A stretch of DNA of 63,386 bases from Methanomassiliicoccales archaeon (GTDB lineage Archaea > Thermoplasmatota > Thermoplasmata > Methanomassiliicoccales > UBA472). Made by a program: the position numbers and the translations under genes. The DNA is taken from NCBI GenBank assembly GCA_035527755.1, contig DATKZX010000008.1, positions 139,186 to 202,571 on the forward strand, in the 5' to 3' direction. Shown one piece after another: positions 8,814-17,656 of this stretch (the stretch's first letter is position 1; every line of letters begins with the position of its first letter). The notes below the pieces were generated by a model that saw only the letters and a list, made by a program, of their open reading frames with translations, ran no database searches and was not told the DNA's origin.

Positions 8814-9791
8814 ATGAAAATAGAACCGAGGTCTTCACCGTTGCAGATGCTTGACGACATCATCGGAAGGTTGGCCTCCTCTGACAAACTTATATTGGTC
8901 CACGGCAACGCGGACCCGGACGCATTAGGCAGCGCCTATGCTCTGAGCAAAGCCTTCCCTCCAGCCTCAATACTTGCGGTGGAGGGGTTGGACCGTACCT
9001 CAAAGAACGTCTCCGCCCGTTTGGGCATCGAACTTCTGACCTGTCCGGACCATGAATATCCCCTCATCGTTGTGGTGGACACTTCTTCTCCTGAACAATT
9101 GGGAAGTTATGGCCAGATCGCGGGGGAGATGATCATTATCGACCATCATTGCCCCTCAGAAAAGTGGGTAGGGAGAGGAACTTACCTCTGCGATGACAGT
9201 AAAAAGAGTTGCGCCGAATTAGTGCTGGACATCATAGAGAAGGCCGAAATTGAGATCACTCGGACCATGGCATTGGCCCTATGCGCCGGAATACTTACTG
9301 ACACGGGGCATTTCCGTTTCTCCAACCCCGCTTCGCTTCGAGCGTTCGCCCGCTTGATAGAGGGGTCCAACCTCAACATCGAAGAGGTGCTCTCGCTCAC
9401 CGAATCGCCCACCGATATCTCAGAGAGAGTAGCCCAGATGAAAGGCGGGCAGCGGCTTCGCTTCGAAAGGGTAGGTCAACATATCGTGGCCATATCCCAA
9501 GGCAGTTCCTTCGAATCATCGGTATGCAAGTCGCTCCTGTCACTGGGGGCGGACATTGCGTTCGTCGCTTCACAGCGTAGCGGGGAGTTCCGTTTGAGTG
9601 CTCGAGCCCGGCAGGAAATGGTGCGAAAGGGATTGCACCTGGGACAGTTGCTGGGCGACGTGGGTCAAGAGACCGATAACGACGGCGGCGGACACGGCGG
9701 GGCGGCCGGGCTCGTCGGCGAAGGGGATGCCGAGGCCATACTCAACATTTGCATGCACAAGTCCATGGCCTTTTTGAGAACGCTGAAATAA
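8814..9791 (+). CDS. DHH family phosphoesterase (RecJ/NrnA-like)
   Basis: This is a manganese-type phosphodiesterase of the DHH-DHHA1 superfamily, possibly acting on nanoRNA, pAp or a cyclic dinucleotide product; the substrate cannot be read from sequence. The 325 residues show HGNADPDALGSA (about 31-42), the signature DHH in IIIDHHC (near 106), a third motif TDTGHFRFS, and the DHHA1 glycine loop GGGHGGAAG near the end. The gene follows prefoldin beta, a recurrent neighbourhood in Euryarchaeota. Confidence 0.88.
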   Translation: MKIEPRSSPLQMLDDIIGRLASSDKLILVHGNADPDALGSAYALSKAFPPASILAVEGLDRTSKNVSARLGIELLTCPDHEYPLIVVVDTSSPEQLGSYGQIAGEMIIIDHHCPSEKWVGRGTYLCDDSKKSCAELVLDIIEKAEIEITRTMALALCAGILTDTGHFRFSNPASLRAFARLIEGSNLNIEEVLSLTESPTDISERVAQMKGGQRLRFERVGQHIVAISQGSSFESSVCKSLLSLGADIAFVASQRSGEFRLSARARQEMVRKGLHLGQLLGDVGQETDNDGGGHGGAAGLVGEGDAEAILNICMHKSMAFLRTLK

Positions 9792-9793
9792 GG

Positions 9794-10852
9794 TCAGCGA
9801 AGCTTCCTGACATCAGCTAGGACCTTCAGTATGCGCTCCAGGTTCTCCGGTTTTCGTTGGAAGTATTCGCGTGTTGGCGCTAGCACTTCCGCCAAAGCGG
9901 CGGCCGTCCCGTTCTTCAGGTCCATGGGATGCAGTTTCCCGGATAGGTAGGTGCGCTCCAGCTCATCGTAGTTCTGGAACTCCAGATCGCCGCCGAACTT
10001 CTCCGGTCTCTCGAAGCGCAGGACGTCCATCCGTTCGAACAGCACATAGCGACATATGGCCATTACCGGGTTGCCCTCCGCCTCCGGAGGGCAGAAGGCC
10101 TTGCCAAGCTTGCGCTTGATGTCTTCCGGTGAATCGTGTATGAGCAGGCTTCCGTCGGGGTCGCTCTTGGACATCTTACTGTTCACCGGGTCCATGCGGT
10201 TCCCGCCTTTCAATCCTGGTAAAAGGGGAGTGTGCACCGCGACGGCCTTCTTGACGCCCATCTTCTCCGCCGCTTCGCGAGCTAGCATGTGAGCTCTTCT
10301 CTGGTCCAACCCGGCGTATGCCACGTCGACGTCCATGAAGATGAGGTCGGCAGCCTGCATGAGCGGGTACATCATCTTACTGGAGTCGACATCAGCCTCG
10401 TCCTCGCTTCGGCCCATGATGGTCATGGCCCTCTTCACCCGTTGCAACGAGGAGGCCTTTCCGACCTTGATCACCGTCTCCCAGTAATCGATGTCGTCCA
10501 TGATCTGAGATGCCAGTTTATATTGCACTTTCTCCCTGGGCACGCCCAAGGCCTCGAAGCAGTCCTTCATGTACTCGGCGCAGACCCTTATGTTCTCGAT
10601 GTCTCCGCCCAACTTGTCGTTTATGTAGGCGTGCCAATCGGCCAAGAATATGATAAAATCAAAATTGGCGTCCACGAAGTTGCGGATCTTCTGGGCAGTG
10701 ACCATCCAACCGATGTGCACCAGTCCGGAGGGTTCGAAGCCGATATATCCGGTGGGGGAGCTCTTGTTCTGAAGTACCTGCTTTAGATCTTCAGAGGTGA
10801 TGATCTCCTCGGTGTTCCGGGCCACGAGTGCGTACCGCTCTTCGATGTCCAT
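9794..10852 (-). CDS. tyrS: tyrosyl-tRNA synthetase
   Basis: This class Ic aminoacyl-tRNA synthetase charges tRNA-Tyr. The 352-residue archaeal/eukaryotic form has the HIGH-class motif as HIGW (residues 46-49), a KMSKS loop at 226-230 and the tyrosine-pocket segment with FEPSG. The compact C-terminal anticodon-binding part is typical of archaeal TyrRS. It converges with the DHH gene (2-base gap). Confidence 0.95.
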   Translation of the reverse strand: MDIEERYALVARNTEEIITSEDLKQVLQNKSSPTGYIGFEPSGLVHIGWMVTAQKIRNFVDANFDFIIFLADWHAYINDKLGGDIENIRVCAEYMKDCFEALGVPREKVQYKLASQIMDDIDYWETVIKVGKASSLQRVKRAMTIMGRSEDEADVDSSKMMYPLMQAADLIFMDVDVAYAGLDQRRAHMLAREAAEKMGVKKAVAVHTPLLPGLKGGNRMDPVNSKMSKSDPDGSLLIHDSPEDIKRKLGKAFCPPEAEGNPVMAICRYVLFERMDVLRFERPEKFGGDLEFQNYDELERTYLSGKLHPMDLKNGTAAALAEVLAPTREYFQRKPENLERILKVLADVRKLR

Positions 10853-10899
10853 TATCCTCAGGCTCGAATGTGGAACGGACTATTAAATTGATTTGATAT

Positions 10900-12252
10900 T
10901 CAATCACGGAACAATCTAGCCAGCTTCTCCGCCGCCGCATTGACCGTGTCCACCACCATGGAGGTCGGGGGGCAGTATGCGTTCTCCATGCGTTCCACGA
11001 ACTCTTGGACGTTGACACCCTCCAACAGCGCGGCGGTGATCCAGTTCACCCGGCCAGTGACATCCTCGCCGCCTATGATCTGTCCACCGATCAATCGTCC
11101 GCTATCGGCATCGGCCAGTAGTTTGACCGTGGTCATCTTTCCCCCAGGATAGTATCTGGCCCGTGAAGATCCTTCGGCCAACGCCTCCTTGACCTTGAGG
11201 CCGTAGTAATCCGCTAGGGAACGGGAGATCCCGGTCCCGCCCACCTGAAGTCCGCCGATGACGCTGATGAAAGGGCTGGCCGTCCCCGGGAAAGTGGCCT
11301 TTCCACCAGTGGCGCGGATCCCGGCCACACGGCCCTGACGTACCGCGGTGGAACCCAGCTGGCTCATCGTTGGTCCGGCGGTGACCGCGCTTTGACACAT
11401 GACCACGTCGCCTGCCAGATAGATATCCGGAACCAAACGGCCTTTGCGGTAGGGCTGAAGACTGGGGCTGACCCTGACCGCACCCAAGGGACCTATGTCC
11501 AGCCCCATCTGCTCTGGCAACTTGAGGTTGGCCCTCACTCCCGTGGCCATGACGACCATCTGACAAGGGATGTGGACGTTCCCTACGGTGACCCCGGTGA
11601 CGTCCTCCTTCCCCTCGATCCGGGAGAGCGGCGCTCCCATGACGAACTTGATGCCCAATGATTCGCAGTGGGACCGTACCAGATCGGCCATGTCCCTATC
11701 CAATATTCGGGGGAAGACCTGGTCGAACATCTCCACCACGGTGACCTGTTTCCCCTGTTCTTGTAAGGCTACGGCCATCTCCAGACCGATGACCCCGGCT
11801 CCGGCCACGACCACCTGCTGCACCTTGGGCATATGGTCCATGATGGCCTGCCCGTCGGATATCCATCTGACCGGGAACACTCCCTTAAGGTCCCGACCGT
11901 CAACTGGAGGAACGAAGACCATTCCGCCAGTAGCCAATATCAATACGTCGAACTCGATGTCCCGACCGTCCTTGGTGGTCAGATGCCTCTTGTCTAGGTC
12001 TACCTTGTCGACGGTGGTTCTGACCAGGACCTTGATGTTCCTTTCGCTCTGGTAGAACTCAGGGGTATGCATCACGATGCTCTGGAAATCCTTGATCTTC
12101 CCTTCCAGCACGAACGGTATGGCGCAGGGTGAATAGGCCACATGCTCGTCCTCGGTGATGAGAGTGATGTCGTCCTGCCCGTGCTCCCTGGCGGTAGAGG
12201 CGGCGGTCATGCCGGCCGCACCTCCTCCGATAACCACGATCTTCCTGGCCAT
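10900..12252 (-). CDS. CoA-disulfide reductase / NADH oxidase-like flavoprotein
   Basis: This is a two-dinucleotide-binding-domain FAD/NAD(P)H oxidoreductase of the CoADR/Nox subgroup. FAD motif GGGAAG lies at residues 9-14; YSPCAIPF places the redox cysteine at position 43, exactly where CoA-disulfide reductases have it. A second nucleotide motif (GAGVIGLEMA) follows, then a C-terminal dimerisation domain. It likely reduces CoA disulfide, polysulfide or oxygen. ATG 12252 is preferred because MARKIVVIGG starts the fold and a GGGAG precedes it; the open frame runs 22 codons further. Confidence 0.88.
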   Translation of the reverse strand: MARKIVVIGGGAAGMTAASTAREHGQDDITLITEDEHVAYSPCAIPFVLEGKIKDFQSIVMHTPEFYQSERNIKVLVRTTVDKVDLDKRHLTTKDGRDIEFDVLILATGGMVFVPPVDGRDLKGVFPVRWISDGQAIMDHMPKVQQVVVAGAGVIGLEMAVALQEQGKQVTVVEMFDQVFPRILDRDMADLVRSHCESLGIKFVMGAPLSRIEGKEDVTGVTVGNVHIPCQMVVMATGVRANLKLPEQMGLDIGPLGAVRVSPSLQPYRKGRLVPDIYLAGDVVMCQSAVTAGPTMSQLGSTAVRQGRVAGIRATGGKATFPGTASPFISVIGGLQVGGTGISRSLADYYGLKVKEALAEGSSRARYYPGGKMTTVKLLADADSGRLIGGQIIGGEDVTGRVNWITAALLEGVNVQEFVERMENAYCPPTSMVVDTVNAAAEKLARLFRD

Positions 12253-12366
12253 GATGCTCTCCCAGGCAGCAAATCCGGAAGAAAGGATATAAAATGTTGG
12301 TAATGAGGTAAAGCGCATTCCTAAAATAGTAAGGGACGTTTGCTATGGAACGGATATGGAGCACCC

Positions 12367-13353
12367 ATGAAAAACCTGGACCTTAACAGACCGGTGACGA
12401 TCTGGAAGGAGGACGACGTGGTCGATGGTAAGAAGGAGAAGGCCCTAGTGGCCATCTTCCGCACCCGTGGCTGCCATTGGTCTCGAAAGTGCGGATGTTC
12501 CATGTGTGGTTATAACGTGGAGAGCCTGGAAGGCATCGGCGTTCCTGAGCTCACAGCTCAGCTCGAGGCCGTTCTATCCCGATACGAAGGGGAAGGCATG
12601 GTCAAGCTCTACACCTCAGGAAGTTTCCTCGATCCAATGGAGATCCCGGAAGAGGTGCGGGACCGCATCCTTAGTTCATTTGATAATGCGAAGCAGGTGC
12701 TCTTCGAAAGCCGTCCAGAGTTCGTTACGCCTGAGACGCTGCAGCATCTGCCGGACCACTCTGCGGTGGCGTTAGGGTTGGAGAGCGCCTCGGACAAGGT
12801 GCTCCGTTGCAGCGTGAGAAAGGGTTTCGGTACCAAGGACTACCTGAGAGCTGCTGAGGCCGTCAATTCCCGCGGATTTCCTGTCCGCACATACCTATTG
12901 CTTAAACCACCATACCTCACTGAAAGCGCGGCGATCGATGACACCCTTAGGTCCGTAAAGTTCGCCGCCCCCTATTCGGACAGCATCTCCATCAACCCGC
13001 TCAATGTGCAGAAGGAGACCTTGGTGGAAGGGCTATGGCGCCGCGGTGATTACCGGCCTCCGTGGATCTGGTCATTGTTCGAGGTGCTAAAGAGCAAGGC
13101 GGAACTGCCGGGCGTGAGGCTGTTCTCCTCACCCAGTGGTGCTGGTACCCAAAGGGGGGTGCATAATTGTCCCGACTGCGACCGCAGATTGCTGGACATA
13201 TTAGAAAAGTTCAACTTCGAGCAGGACGTTGAACTCCTTGGTGGTCACCATTGCCACTGCCGAAAGGAATGGAATTCACTGGTCGGCCTGGAGGAGCTCA
13301 TGCGCACCTCTGTTGACGTGAGCCGGCATCTAGGAGACGAACTGGTGCTTTAG
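12367..13353 (+). CDS. archaeosine biosynthesis radical SAM protein RaSEA
   Basis: This radical SAM enzyme works with ArcS to convert preQ0-lysine at G15 of tRNA into archaeosine. The cysteine cluster TRGCHWSRKCGCSMCGY puts Cys36, 42, 44 and 47 at the position of the iron-sulfur motif. Family features include the ALGLESA and LLLKPPYLTE segments and a C-terminal cysteine/histidine set (CPDC, HHCHC). Start ATG 12367 follows GGAGCACCC; a TTG start 27 bases earlier is less likely. Confidence 0.88.
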   Translation: MKNLDLNRPVTIWKEDDVVDGKKEKALVAIFRTRGCHWSRKCGCSMCGYNVESLEGIGVPELTAQLEAVLSRYEGEGMVKLYTSGSFLDPMEIPEEVRDRILSSFDNAKQVLFESRPEFVTPETLQHLPDHSAVALGLESASDKVLRCSVRKGFGTKDYLRAAEAVNSRGFPVRTYLLLKPPYLTESAAIDDTLRSVKFAAPYSDSISINPLNVQKETLVEGLWRRGDYRPPWIWSLFEVLKSKAELPGVRLFSSPSGAGTQRGVHNCPDCDRRLLDILEKFNFEQDVELLGGHHCHCRKEWNSLVGLEELMRTSVDVSRHLGDELVL

Positions 13354-13363
13354 AGGGATGTAC

Positions 13364-13684
13364 ATGGAGTACGAGATAAAACGAGGAAGCTACGGCAATC
13401 TTGAGGGCGACGGCCTGATCAACATGATGGACACGGCGTTCGGACCGACCAAGAAGGAAGGCGACAAGTGTGTCTCATCCTTCGGTGCCATGACCCGAAT
13501 AGAGGTGCGTTTGAAAAGCAAGACGCTCCTAGACATCACCACGGACACCGATAAGGGAGCCAGCGTGGAATTGGCCCAGGAGACGATCAGGCGGTGGAAC
13601 GCCTTCTTGGAGCAGGTGACCGGGTTCACATCCAAGGAGCGGCGCACACGTCTTCAGAAGAAGGCCAAGGAAGGCAAGCTCTAG
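13364..13684 (+). CDS. small conserved archaeal protein (DUF5611-like)
   Basis: It is about 106 residues with no transmembrane segment, beginning MEYEIKRGSYG and ending in a basic KKAKEGKL tail. It resembles a conserved archaeal family that I recall as DUF5611; the name is from memory. It follows RaSEA by only 10 bases, so co-transcription is likely. The ATG at 13364 has a GAGG seven bases upstream; an ATG at 13358 is too close to it. Confidence 0.65.
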   Translation: MEYEIKRGSYGNLEGDGLINMMDTAFGPTKKEGDKCVSSFGAMTRIEVRLKSKTLLDITTDTDKGASVELAQETIRRWNAFLEQVTGFTSKERRTRLQKKAKEGKL

Positions 13685-13715
13685 AAACGTCCAGAGGGAC
13701 CTTTTCCTATCCTTA

Positions 13716-13747
13716 TTATATATAGTGAGCAACGATTGTTTTATATA
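13716..13747 (+). promoter_or_regulatory. two TATA boxes of the ribosomal protein operon
   Basis: TTATATATA at 13716-13724 and TTTTATATA at 13739-13747 lie in a conspicuously AT-rich stretch just after the preceding gene. Each could place transcription starts near 13745 and 13768, so the operon may have two promoters about one core-promoter length apart. No other strong promoter is visible before rpl3. Confidence 0.6.
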
Positions 13748-13767
13748 CAGATATTAGTATGCGAGTT

Positions 13768-13958
13768 CTGCTCAACGCACTGAGGACGTTCGACCAGACC
13801 CCTTGGGCAATGCTTCAAGCATCCCTAAGTCGCCCCCATCCGCGCATTCTGGAGGGTGATGACGGTGTCACGGTCGAAGGTGCTGACCTCAACACTCTTG
13901 AGAACAGGCGTTAGCGTAAGAGAGTGTGCTCTCTCATGAGATAGGGAGAGGGAGATCC
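13768..13958 (+). ncRNA. long structured 5' leader of the rpl3 operon
   Basis: About 190 bases separate the nearer promoter from the rpl3 ATG, long for an archaeal leader. Clear hairpins are visible: GGG-CA-ATGCTT-C-AAGCAT-CCC at 13805-13825 and GAGAG-TGTG-CTCTC at 13920-13933. A 51-codon frame (13759-13914, starting MRVLLNALRT and ending ENRR) crosses it, but its ATG would be transcribed only from the upstream promoter and its third-position bias is weak. A regulatory leader, perhaps bound by a ribosomal protein of the operon, is the favoured reading. Confidence 0.4.
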
Positions 13959-14960
13959 ATGTCGAACATTAGACGTCCGAGAAGAGGCTCAAAGGGTTTT
14001 GGCCCTAGGAAAAGGGCCGTTAGCCAGACACCGAGGCTGGATGCTTGGCCCGAGATTAGCGAAGGCCCTAAAGTCCAAGGTTTTGCCGGTTATAAAGCAG
14101 GAATGACTCACGCATTCATCGTGGATCACCGCAACAAGAGCACCACTTCTGGTCAGGAGATCAGGGTGCCTGTCACTGTTCTAGAAGTACCCCCAATGGT
14201 GGTTGCCGCGGTACGTATCTACGAGAATACCCGCTATGGGCTAAAGACCTCTGGAGAGGTCTGGGCCAATCAGCTGGACGAGAACTTGTCCAGGCTATTG
14301 CCCGTTCCCAAGAAGGTCGACGCCGAGCAGGCCTGGGAGAAGATGAAAGGTGTGGACACCGAGGACGTTAGGGTCCTGGCGTTCACCCAACCCAAGCTGG
14401 TCCAAGGAGTGCCGAAGAAGCGCCCCGAGCTCATGGAGCTGCGCATAGGCGGCGGCACCATGGATGCGAGGGTAGAGTTCGCCAAGGCGTTGCTGGGTAA
14501 GTTCATCAGCATCAACGACTTCGCCAAGGTTGGCGGGATGATCGATGTCGTCGCCATCACCAAGGGGAAGGGGTTCCAAGGCGCTACCAAGCGCTGGGGC
14601 CTGAAGTTGCTGTCCCACAAGAACTCCAAGCACCGCCGCATGGTCGGTAACCTGGGACCTAAGAGGCCTGGTTACGTCCGAGGCACCGTTCCTCAGTCCG
14701 GTCAGATGGGATACCATCAGAGGACCGAGGTCAACAAGCTCATATTGAAGATCGGGGAAAGTGGGCAGGAGGTCAGCCCCAAGGGCGGCTTCCTACACTA
14801 CGGTGTGGTAAGAAACCCCTTCGTACTGATCCACGGATCCGTGCCTGGCCCGACAAAGAGGCTGGTGCGGATGAGGGACCCGGTAAGAAGGCAGCAGGCG
14901 GACCTGAAGGAAGCGCCTGATATGGTGTACATATCCACCGAATCCAAGCAGGGGGCGTAA
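13959..14960 (+). CDS. rpl3: 50S ribosomal protein L3
   Basis: This core large-subunit protein lies near the peptidyl transferase centre and is first in the operon. It has 333 residues, the archaeal/eukaryotic long form. The N-terminus is basic and glycine-rich with RRGSKGFGPRKRA, and the conserved KGKGFQGATKRWG and HRRMVGNLGPKRPG regions are present. ATG 13959 follows a GGGAGAGGGAG purine tract; the frame upstream is open for 11 codons but lacks family similarity. Confidence 0.97.
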   Translation: MSNIRRPRRGSKGFGPRKRAVSQTPRLDAWPEISEGPKVQGFAGYKAGMTHAFIVDHRNKSTTSGQEIRVPVTVLEVPPMVVAAVRIYENTRYGLKTSGEVWANQLDENLSRLLPVPKKVDAEQAWEKMKGVDTEDVRVLAFTQPKLVQGVPKKRPELMELRIGGGTMDARVEFAKALLGKFISINDFAKVGGMIDVVAITKGKGFQGATKRWGLKLLSHKNSKHRRMVGNLGPKRPGYVRGTVPQSGQMGYHQRTEVNKLILKIGESGQEVSPKGGFLHYGVVRNPFVLIHGSVPGPTKRLVRMRDPVRRQQADLKEAPDMVYISTESKQGA

Positions 14961-14963
14961 GCA

Positions 14964-15737
14964 ATGGTCGATAACGCACAGGTCAACATATATTCGTTAA
15001 CGGGCGAGGTCCTAAGGACCCAATCCCTACCCGGGGTGTTCGCCACCCAGTTCCGACCCGATGTCATCCACAGGGCTGTAGTGGCCGAGCAGGCCAACAA
15101 GAGGCAGCCCTATGGGTCCAAGCCGGGTGCCGGAATCAGGCATTCGGTGTCAACCTGGGGCAAAGGCCGAGGCGTGTCCAGGGTCCAGAGATTGGCCCAG
15201 GGCGCCAAGGGTGCCGAGTCCCCTAACAACGTGGGAGGCCGCCGTGCCTTCCCGCCCAGAGTGGACAAGGACTGGAGCAAGAAGGTCAACCAGAAGGAGC
15301 GCATATTGGCTCGCTTTTCGGCATTGGCCGCCACCGCTGATGCGGAGAAGGTCAAGGCCCGCGGTCACCGCTTCAATGAAGAGCTGACTTTGCCAGTGGT
15401 CATAGAGGACCGCCTGGAGGACGTTCGCAGCACTGCTGAGGTGCTAGATGTCCTGATGAGCCTCGGTCTGCAGGACGATGTCATCCGCAGCAAGGATGGG
15501 ATCCGTGTTCGAGCCGGCCGCGGCAAGATGAGGGGACGGCGCTACCGCATGCCCCGAAGCCTGCTCATAGTGGTCTCGAACCACGACGTCGCTCTGATCA
15601 AGGGCGCCAGGAACCTTCCAGGTGTCGAGGTTATGAACGCCGAGGGATTGAATTCAGGACTGCTGGCCCCCGGTGGATTGCCCGGAAGACTGACGGTGTT
15701 CACTGAGTCCGCGCTCAAGATAGTAGGAGAGTGGTGA
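14964..15737 (+). CDS. rpl4: 50S ribosomal protein L4 (L1e family)
   Basis: This large-subunit protein has an extended loop that lines the exit tunnel. It has 257 residues. The loop is recognisable as the basic glycine-rich stretch around residues 50-90 (KPGAGIRHSVSTWGKGRG). It ends with the EVMNAEGLNSGLL region typical of archaeal L4. It starts 3 bases after rpl3. Confidence 0.97.
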   Translation: MVDNAQVNIYSLTGEVLRTQSLPGVFATQFRPDVIHRAVVAEQANKRQPYGSKPGAGIRHSVSTWGKGRGVSRVQRLAQGAKGAESPNNVGGRRAFPPRVDKDWSKKVNQKERILARFSALAATADAEKVKARGHRFNEELTLPVVIEDRLEDVRSTAEVLDVLMSLGLQDDVIRSKDGIRVRAGRGKMRGRRYRMPRSLLIVVSNHDVALIKGARNLPGVEVMNAEGLNSGLLAPGGLPGRLTVFTESALKIVGEW

Positions 15738-15739
15738 TC

Positions 15740-16018
15740 ATGGCCAGAAAGGTACTGCTTTATCCATATGTGACGGAAAAGACCATGAACTACATGACCG
15801 GCACGCCTACCCAGGATTTCACGGACGGGAACAAGATAGTTTTCATCGTGGACCGCTTCGCCAACAAGGCGCAGATCAAGGTAGCTTTCGAAGAATACTT
15901 CGAGGTCAAGGTAGACAAGGTCTGGACCAAGATAGCCAAGGATGGCAAGCACGCCACAATAAAGCTAGCTGAAGGATACTCTGCCGAGGACATCGGTATG
16001 AGGATAGGAGTCTTCTGA
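15740..16018 (+). CDS. rpl23: 50S ribosomal protein L23
   Basis: This tunnel-exit protein is a docking site for SRP and the translocon. It is 92 residues, slightly longer than usual because of an insertion (YMTGTPTQDFTDG) after the TEKTMNYM segment. ATG 15740 is three bases beyond the rpl4 stop; an in-frame GTG overlapping rpl4 is possible but adds only three residues. Confidence 0.95.
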   Translation: MARKVLLYPYVTEKTMNYMTGTPTQDFTDGNKIVFIVDRFANKAQIKVAFEEYFEVKVDKVWTKIAKDGKHATIKLAEGYSAEDIGMRIGVF

Positions 16019-16029
16019 GGAGGGGGAAC

Positions 16030-16731
16030 ATGGGTAGACGACTAAGACAACAGAGAAGGGGCCACGGAAGCTCCACCTATCGGTCCCCGAGCCACAGGCA
16101 CGTGGGAGAGATAAAACACCCCCATTCTGAACTGAAGAATGGTGTAGTGACAGATATTATCCACGCCCCGGGCCGTAACAGCCCGGTGGCGGAGATCAAG
16201 TTCGAGAGCGGGAAGAAGGACAAGATCATCGCGGTCGAAGGCCTGATGGTCGGACAGGATATCAGCGTGGACGGTACAAAGAACCTGAAGCCTGGCAGCA
16301 TCCTGCCCTTGTCCAACATCCCTGAAGGTACTCTGATCCATAATCTGGAAGCCAGACCTGGCGATGGCGGAAAGTTCGTACGCACTGCGGGAACCTACGC
16401 CACCTTGGTGACGAAGGGTGACACCGTAGTGGTGCAGTTGCCCTCCGGCGCCTTCAAGAACCTGGACCCCAGGTGCCGCGCCGGCATTGGTATAATCGCG
16501 GGCGGAGGTGCTTCGGAGAAGCCGTTCGCCAAGGCAGGAAAGAAGTTCCATGCCCTACGTAGCAAGGCAAAAGCAAACTTCAAGGTGAAGGGAGTGGCCA
16601 TGAACGCGGTCGATCACCCCCACGGTGGTGGCGGTCACCCGCACGTTGGTAAACCTAGCACCGTATCGAGGAACGCCCCGCCGGGAAGGAAGGTCGGTAG
16701 GCTTTCCCCCCAGAAGAAACAGAGGAAGTGA
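16030..16731 (+). CDS. rpl2: 50S ribosomal protein L2
   Basis: L2 is required for subunit association and peptidyl transfer. It has 233 residues, the archaeal length. It starts MGRRLRQQRRG and has the C-terminal conserved histidine loop AMNAVDHPHGGGGHPH, whose histidine lies near the peptidyl transferase centre. A GGAGGGGG Shine-Dalgarno precedes the ATG. Confidence 0.98.
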   Translation: MGRRLRQQRRGHGSSTYRSPSHRHVGEIKHPHSELKNGVVTDIIHAPGRNSPVAEIKFESGKKDKIIAVEGLMVGQDISVDGTKNLKPGSILPLSNIPEGTLIHNLEARPGDGGKFVRTAGTYATLVTKGDTVVVQLPSGAFKNLDPRCRAGIGIIAGGGASEKPFAKAGKKFHALRSKAKANFKVKGVAMNAVDHPHGGGGHPHVGKPSTVSRNAPPGRKVGRLSPQKKQRK

Positions 16732-16737
16732 TTCTAG

Positions 16738-17199
16738 ATGGCCGATGAAAAGCTAACTGGTACCAAATCCTCGAGGAGGAAGCAGAGGAAGAAGAAGGGC
16801 ATGATGACCGCCCGTAGGAAGAAGGAATTCACCTACCGCGGTTTCAACCTGGAGCAGCTCCAGGAGATGCCTTTCGAGGAGATGGTGGACCTTCTGCCGT
16901 CCAGGACCCGAAGGTCCTTCCGTCGCGGACTCAACGAGGAACAGAAGACCACCTTCGACAAGATATGGTCCGGAAAACACGAAGTGGTGCGTACGCACCG
17001 CAGGGACATACCGGTCGTGCCGGCCTTCGTTGGTCGCCGCGTGGCCGTGTACAATGGAAAGGAATTCAAGGAAGTCGAGATAAAACCGGAGATGATCGGG
17101 CACTTCCTGGGCGAGTTCGCCGCGACAAGGGGCTCCGTGAAGCACTCTGGTCCTGGCGTCGGTGCGACCAGGGGATCCAAGTTCATGCCGCTGAAGTGA
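16738..17199 (+). CDS. rps19: 30S ribosomal protein S19
   Basis: This small-subunit head protein is of the archaeal/eukaryotic S15 type. It has 153 residues with a basic lysine-rich N-terminal extension, then FTYRGFNLEQLQ. The conserved HRRDIPVVPAFVGRRVAVYNG core follows, and the C-terminal segment includes GEFAATRGSVKHSGPG. Spacing to rpl2 is 6 bases. Confidence 0.97.
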   Translation: MADEKLTGTKSSRRKQRKKKGMMTARRKKEFTYRGFNLEQLQEMPFEEMVDLLPSRTRRSFRRGLNEEQKTTFDKIWSGKHEVVRTHRRDIPVVPAFVGRRVAVYNGKEFKEVEIKPEMIGHFLGEFAATRGSVKHSGPGVGATRGSKFMPLK

Positions 17200-17209
17200 G
17201 GTGACAAAC

Positions 17210-17656
17210 ATGGTTGGATACACTGCTCAAGCCGATCCGGACACTACGTCCAAGGCCATCGCCAAAGAGTTGCCCATCTCCCCCAAGTTCTCACGTGAGG
17301 TTTGCCGGATGATACGGGGAAAGAAGGTAGATTACGCCATCCGCATGTTGGAAGAGGTCGTGGAGCTGCGCCGCCCGGTGCCGATCCGCCGCCACAACTA
17401 TGGTGTAGCCCACAAGACCGGGGTCGGACCCGGTCGTTTCCCCACTAAGGCCGCCAAAGCCATCATCAAGGTGCTGCAAAGCGCCAAGAGCAACGCGGAG
17501 TACAAGGGACTGGACGCCGACAATATGAAGGTGAGAATAGTATCCGCGCACATGGGAAGGACCATACGCGGTTACATGCCCAGGGCACACGGTCGCAGCA
17601 CCCAATGGGACCAGCAGACCGTGAACATCGAAGTCATACTGGAGGAGGTTCAGTAA
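17210..17656 (+). CDS. rpl22: 50S ribosomal protein L22
   Basis: This large-subunit protein has a hairpin that reaches the exit tunnel. It is 148 residues, the archaeal/eukaryotic L17 type, with the conserved RPVPIRRHNYGVAHK and the hairpin end RGYMPRAHGRSTQWDQQ. The ATG at 17210 is used; an in-frame GTG at 17201 would add three residues. Its stop touches the rps3 start. Confidence 0.96.
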   Translation: MVGYTAQADPDTTSKAIAKELPISPKFSREVCRMIRGKKVDYAIRMLEEVVELRRPVPIRRHNYGVAHKTGVGPGRFPTKAAKAIIKVLQSAKSNAEYKGLDADNMKVRIVSAHMGRTIRGYMPRAHGRSTQWDQQTVNIEVILEEVQ

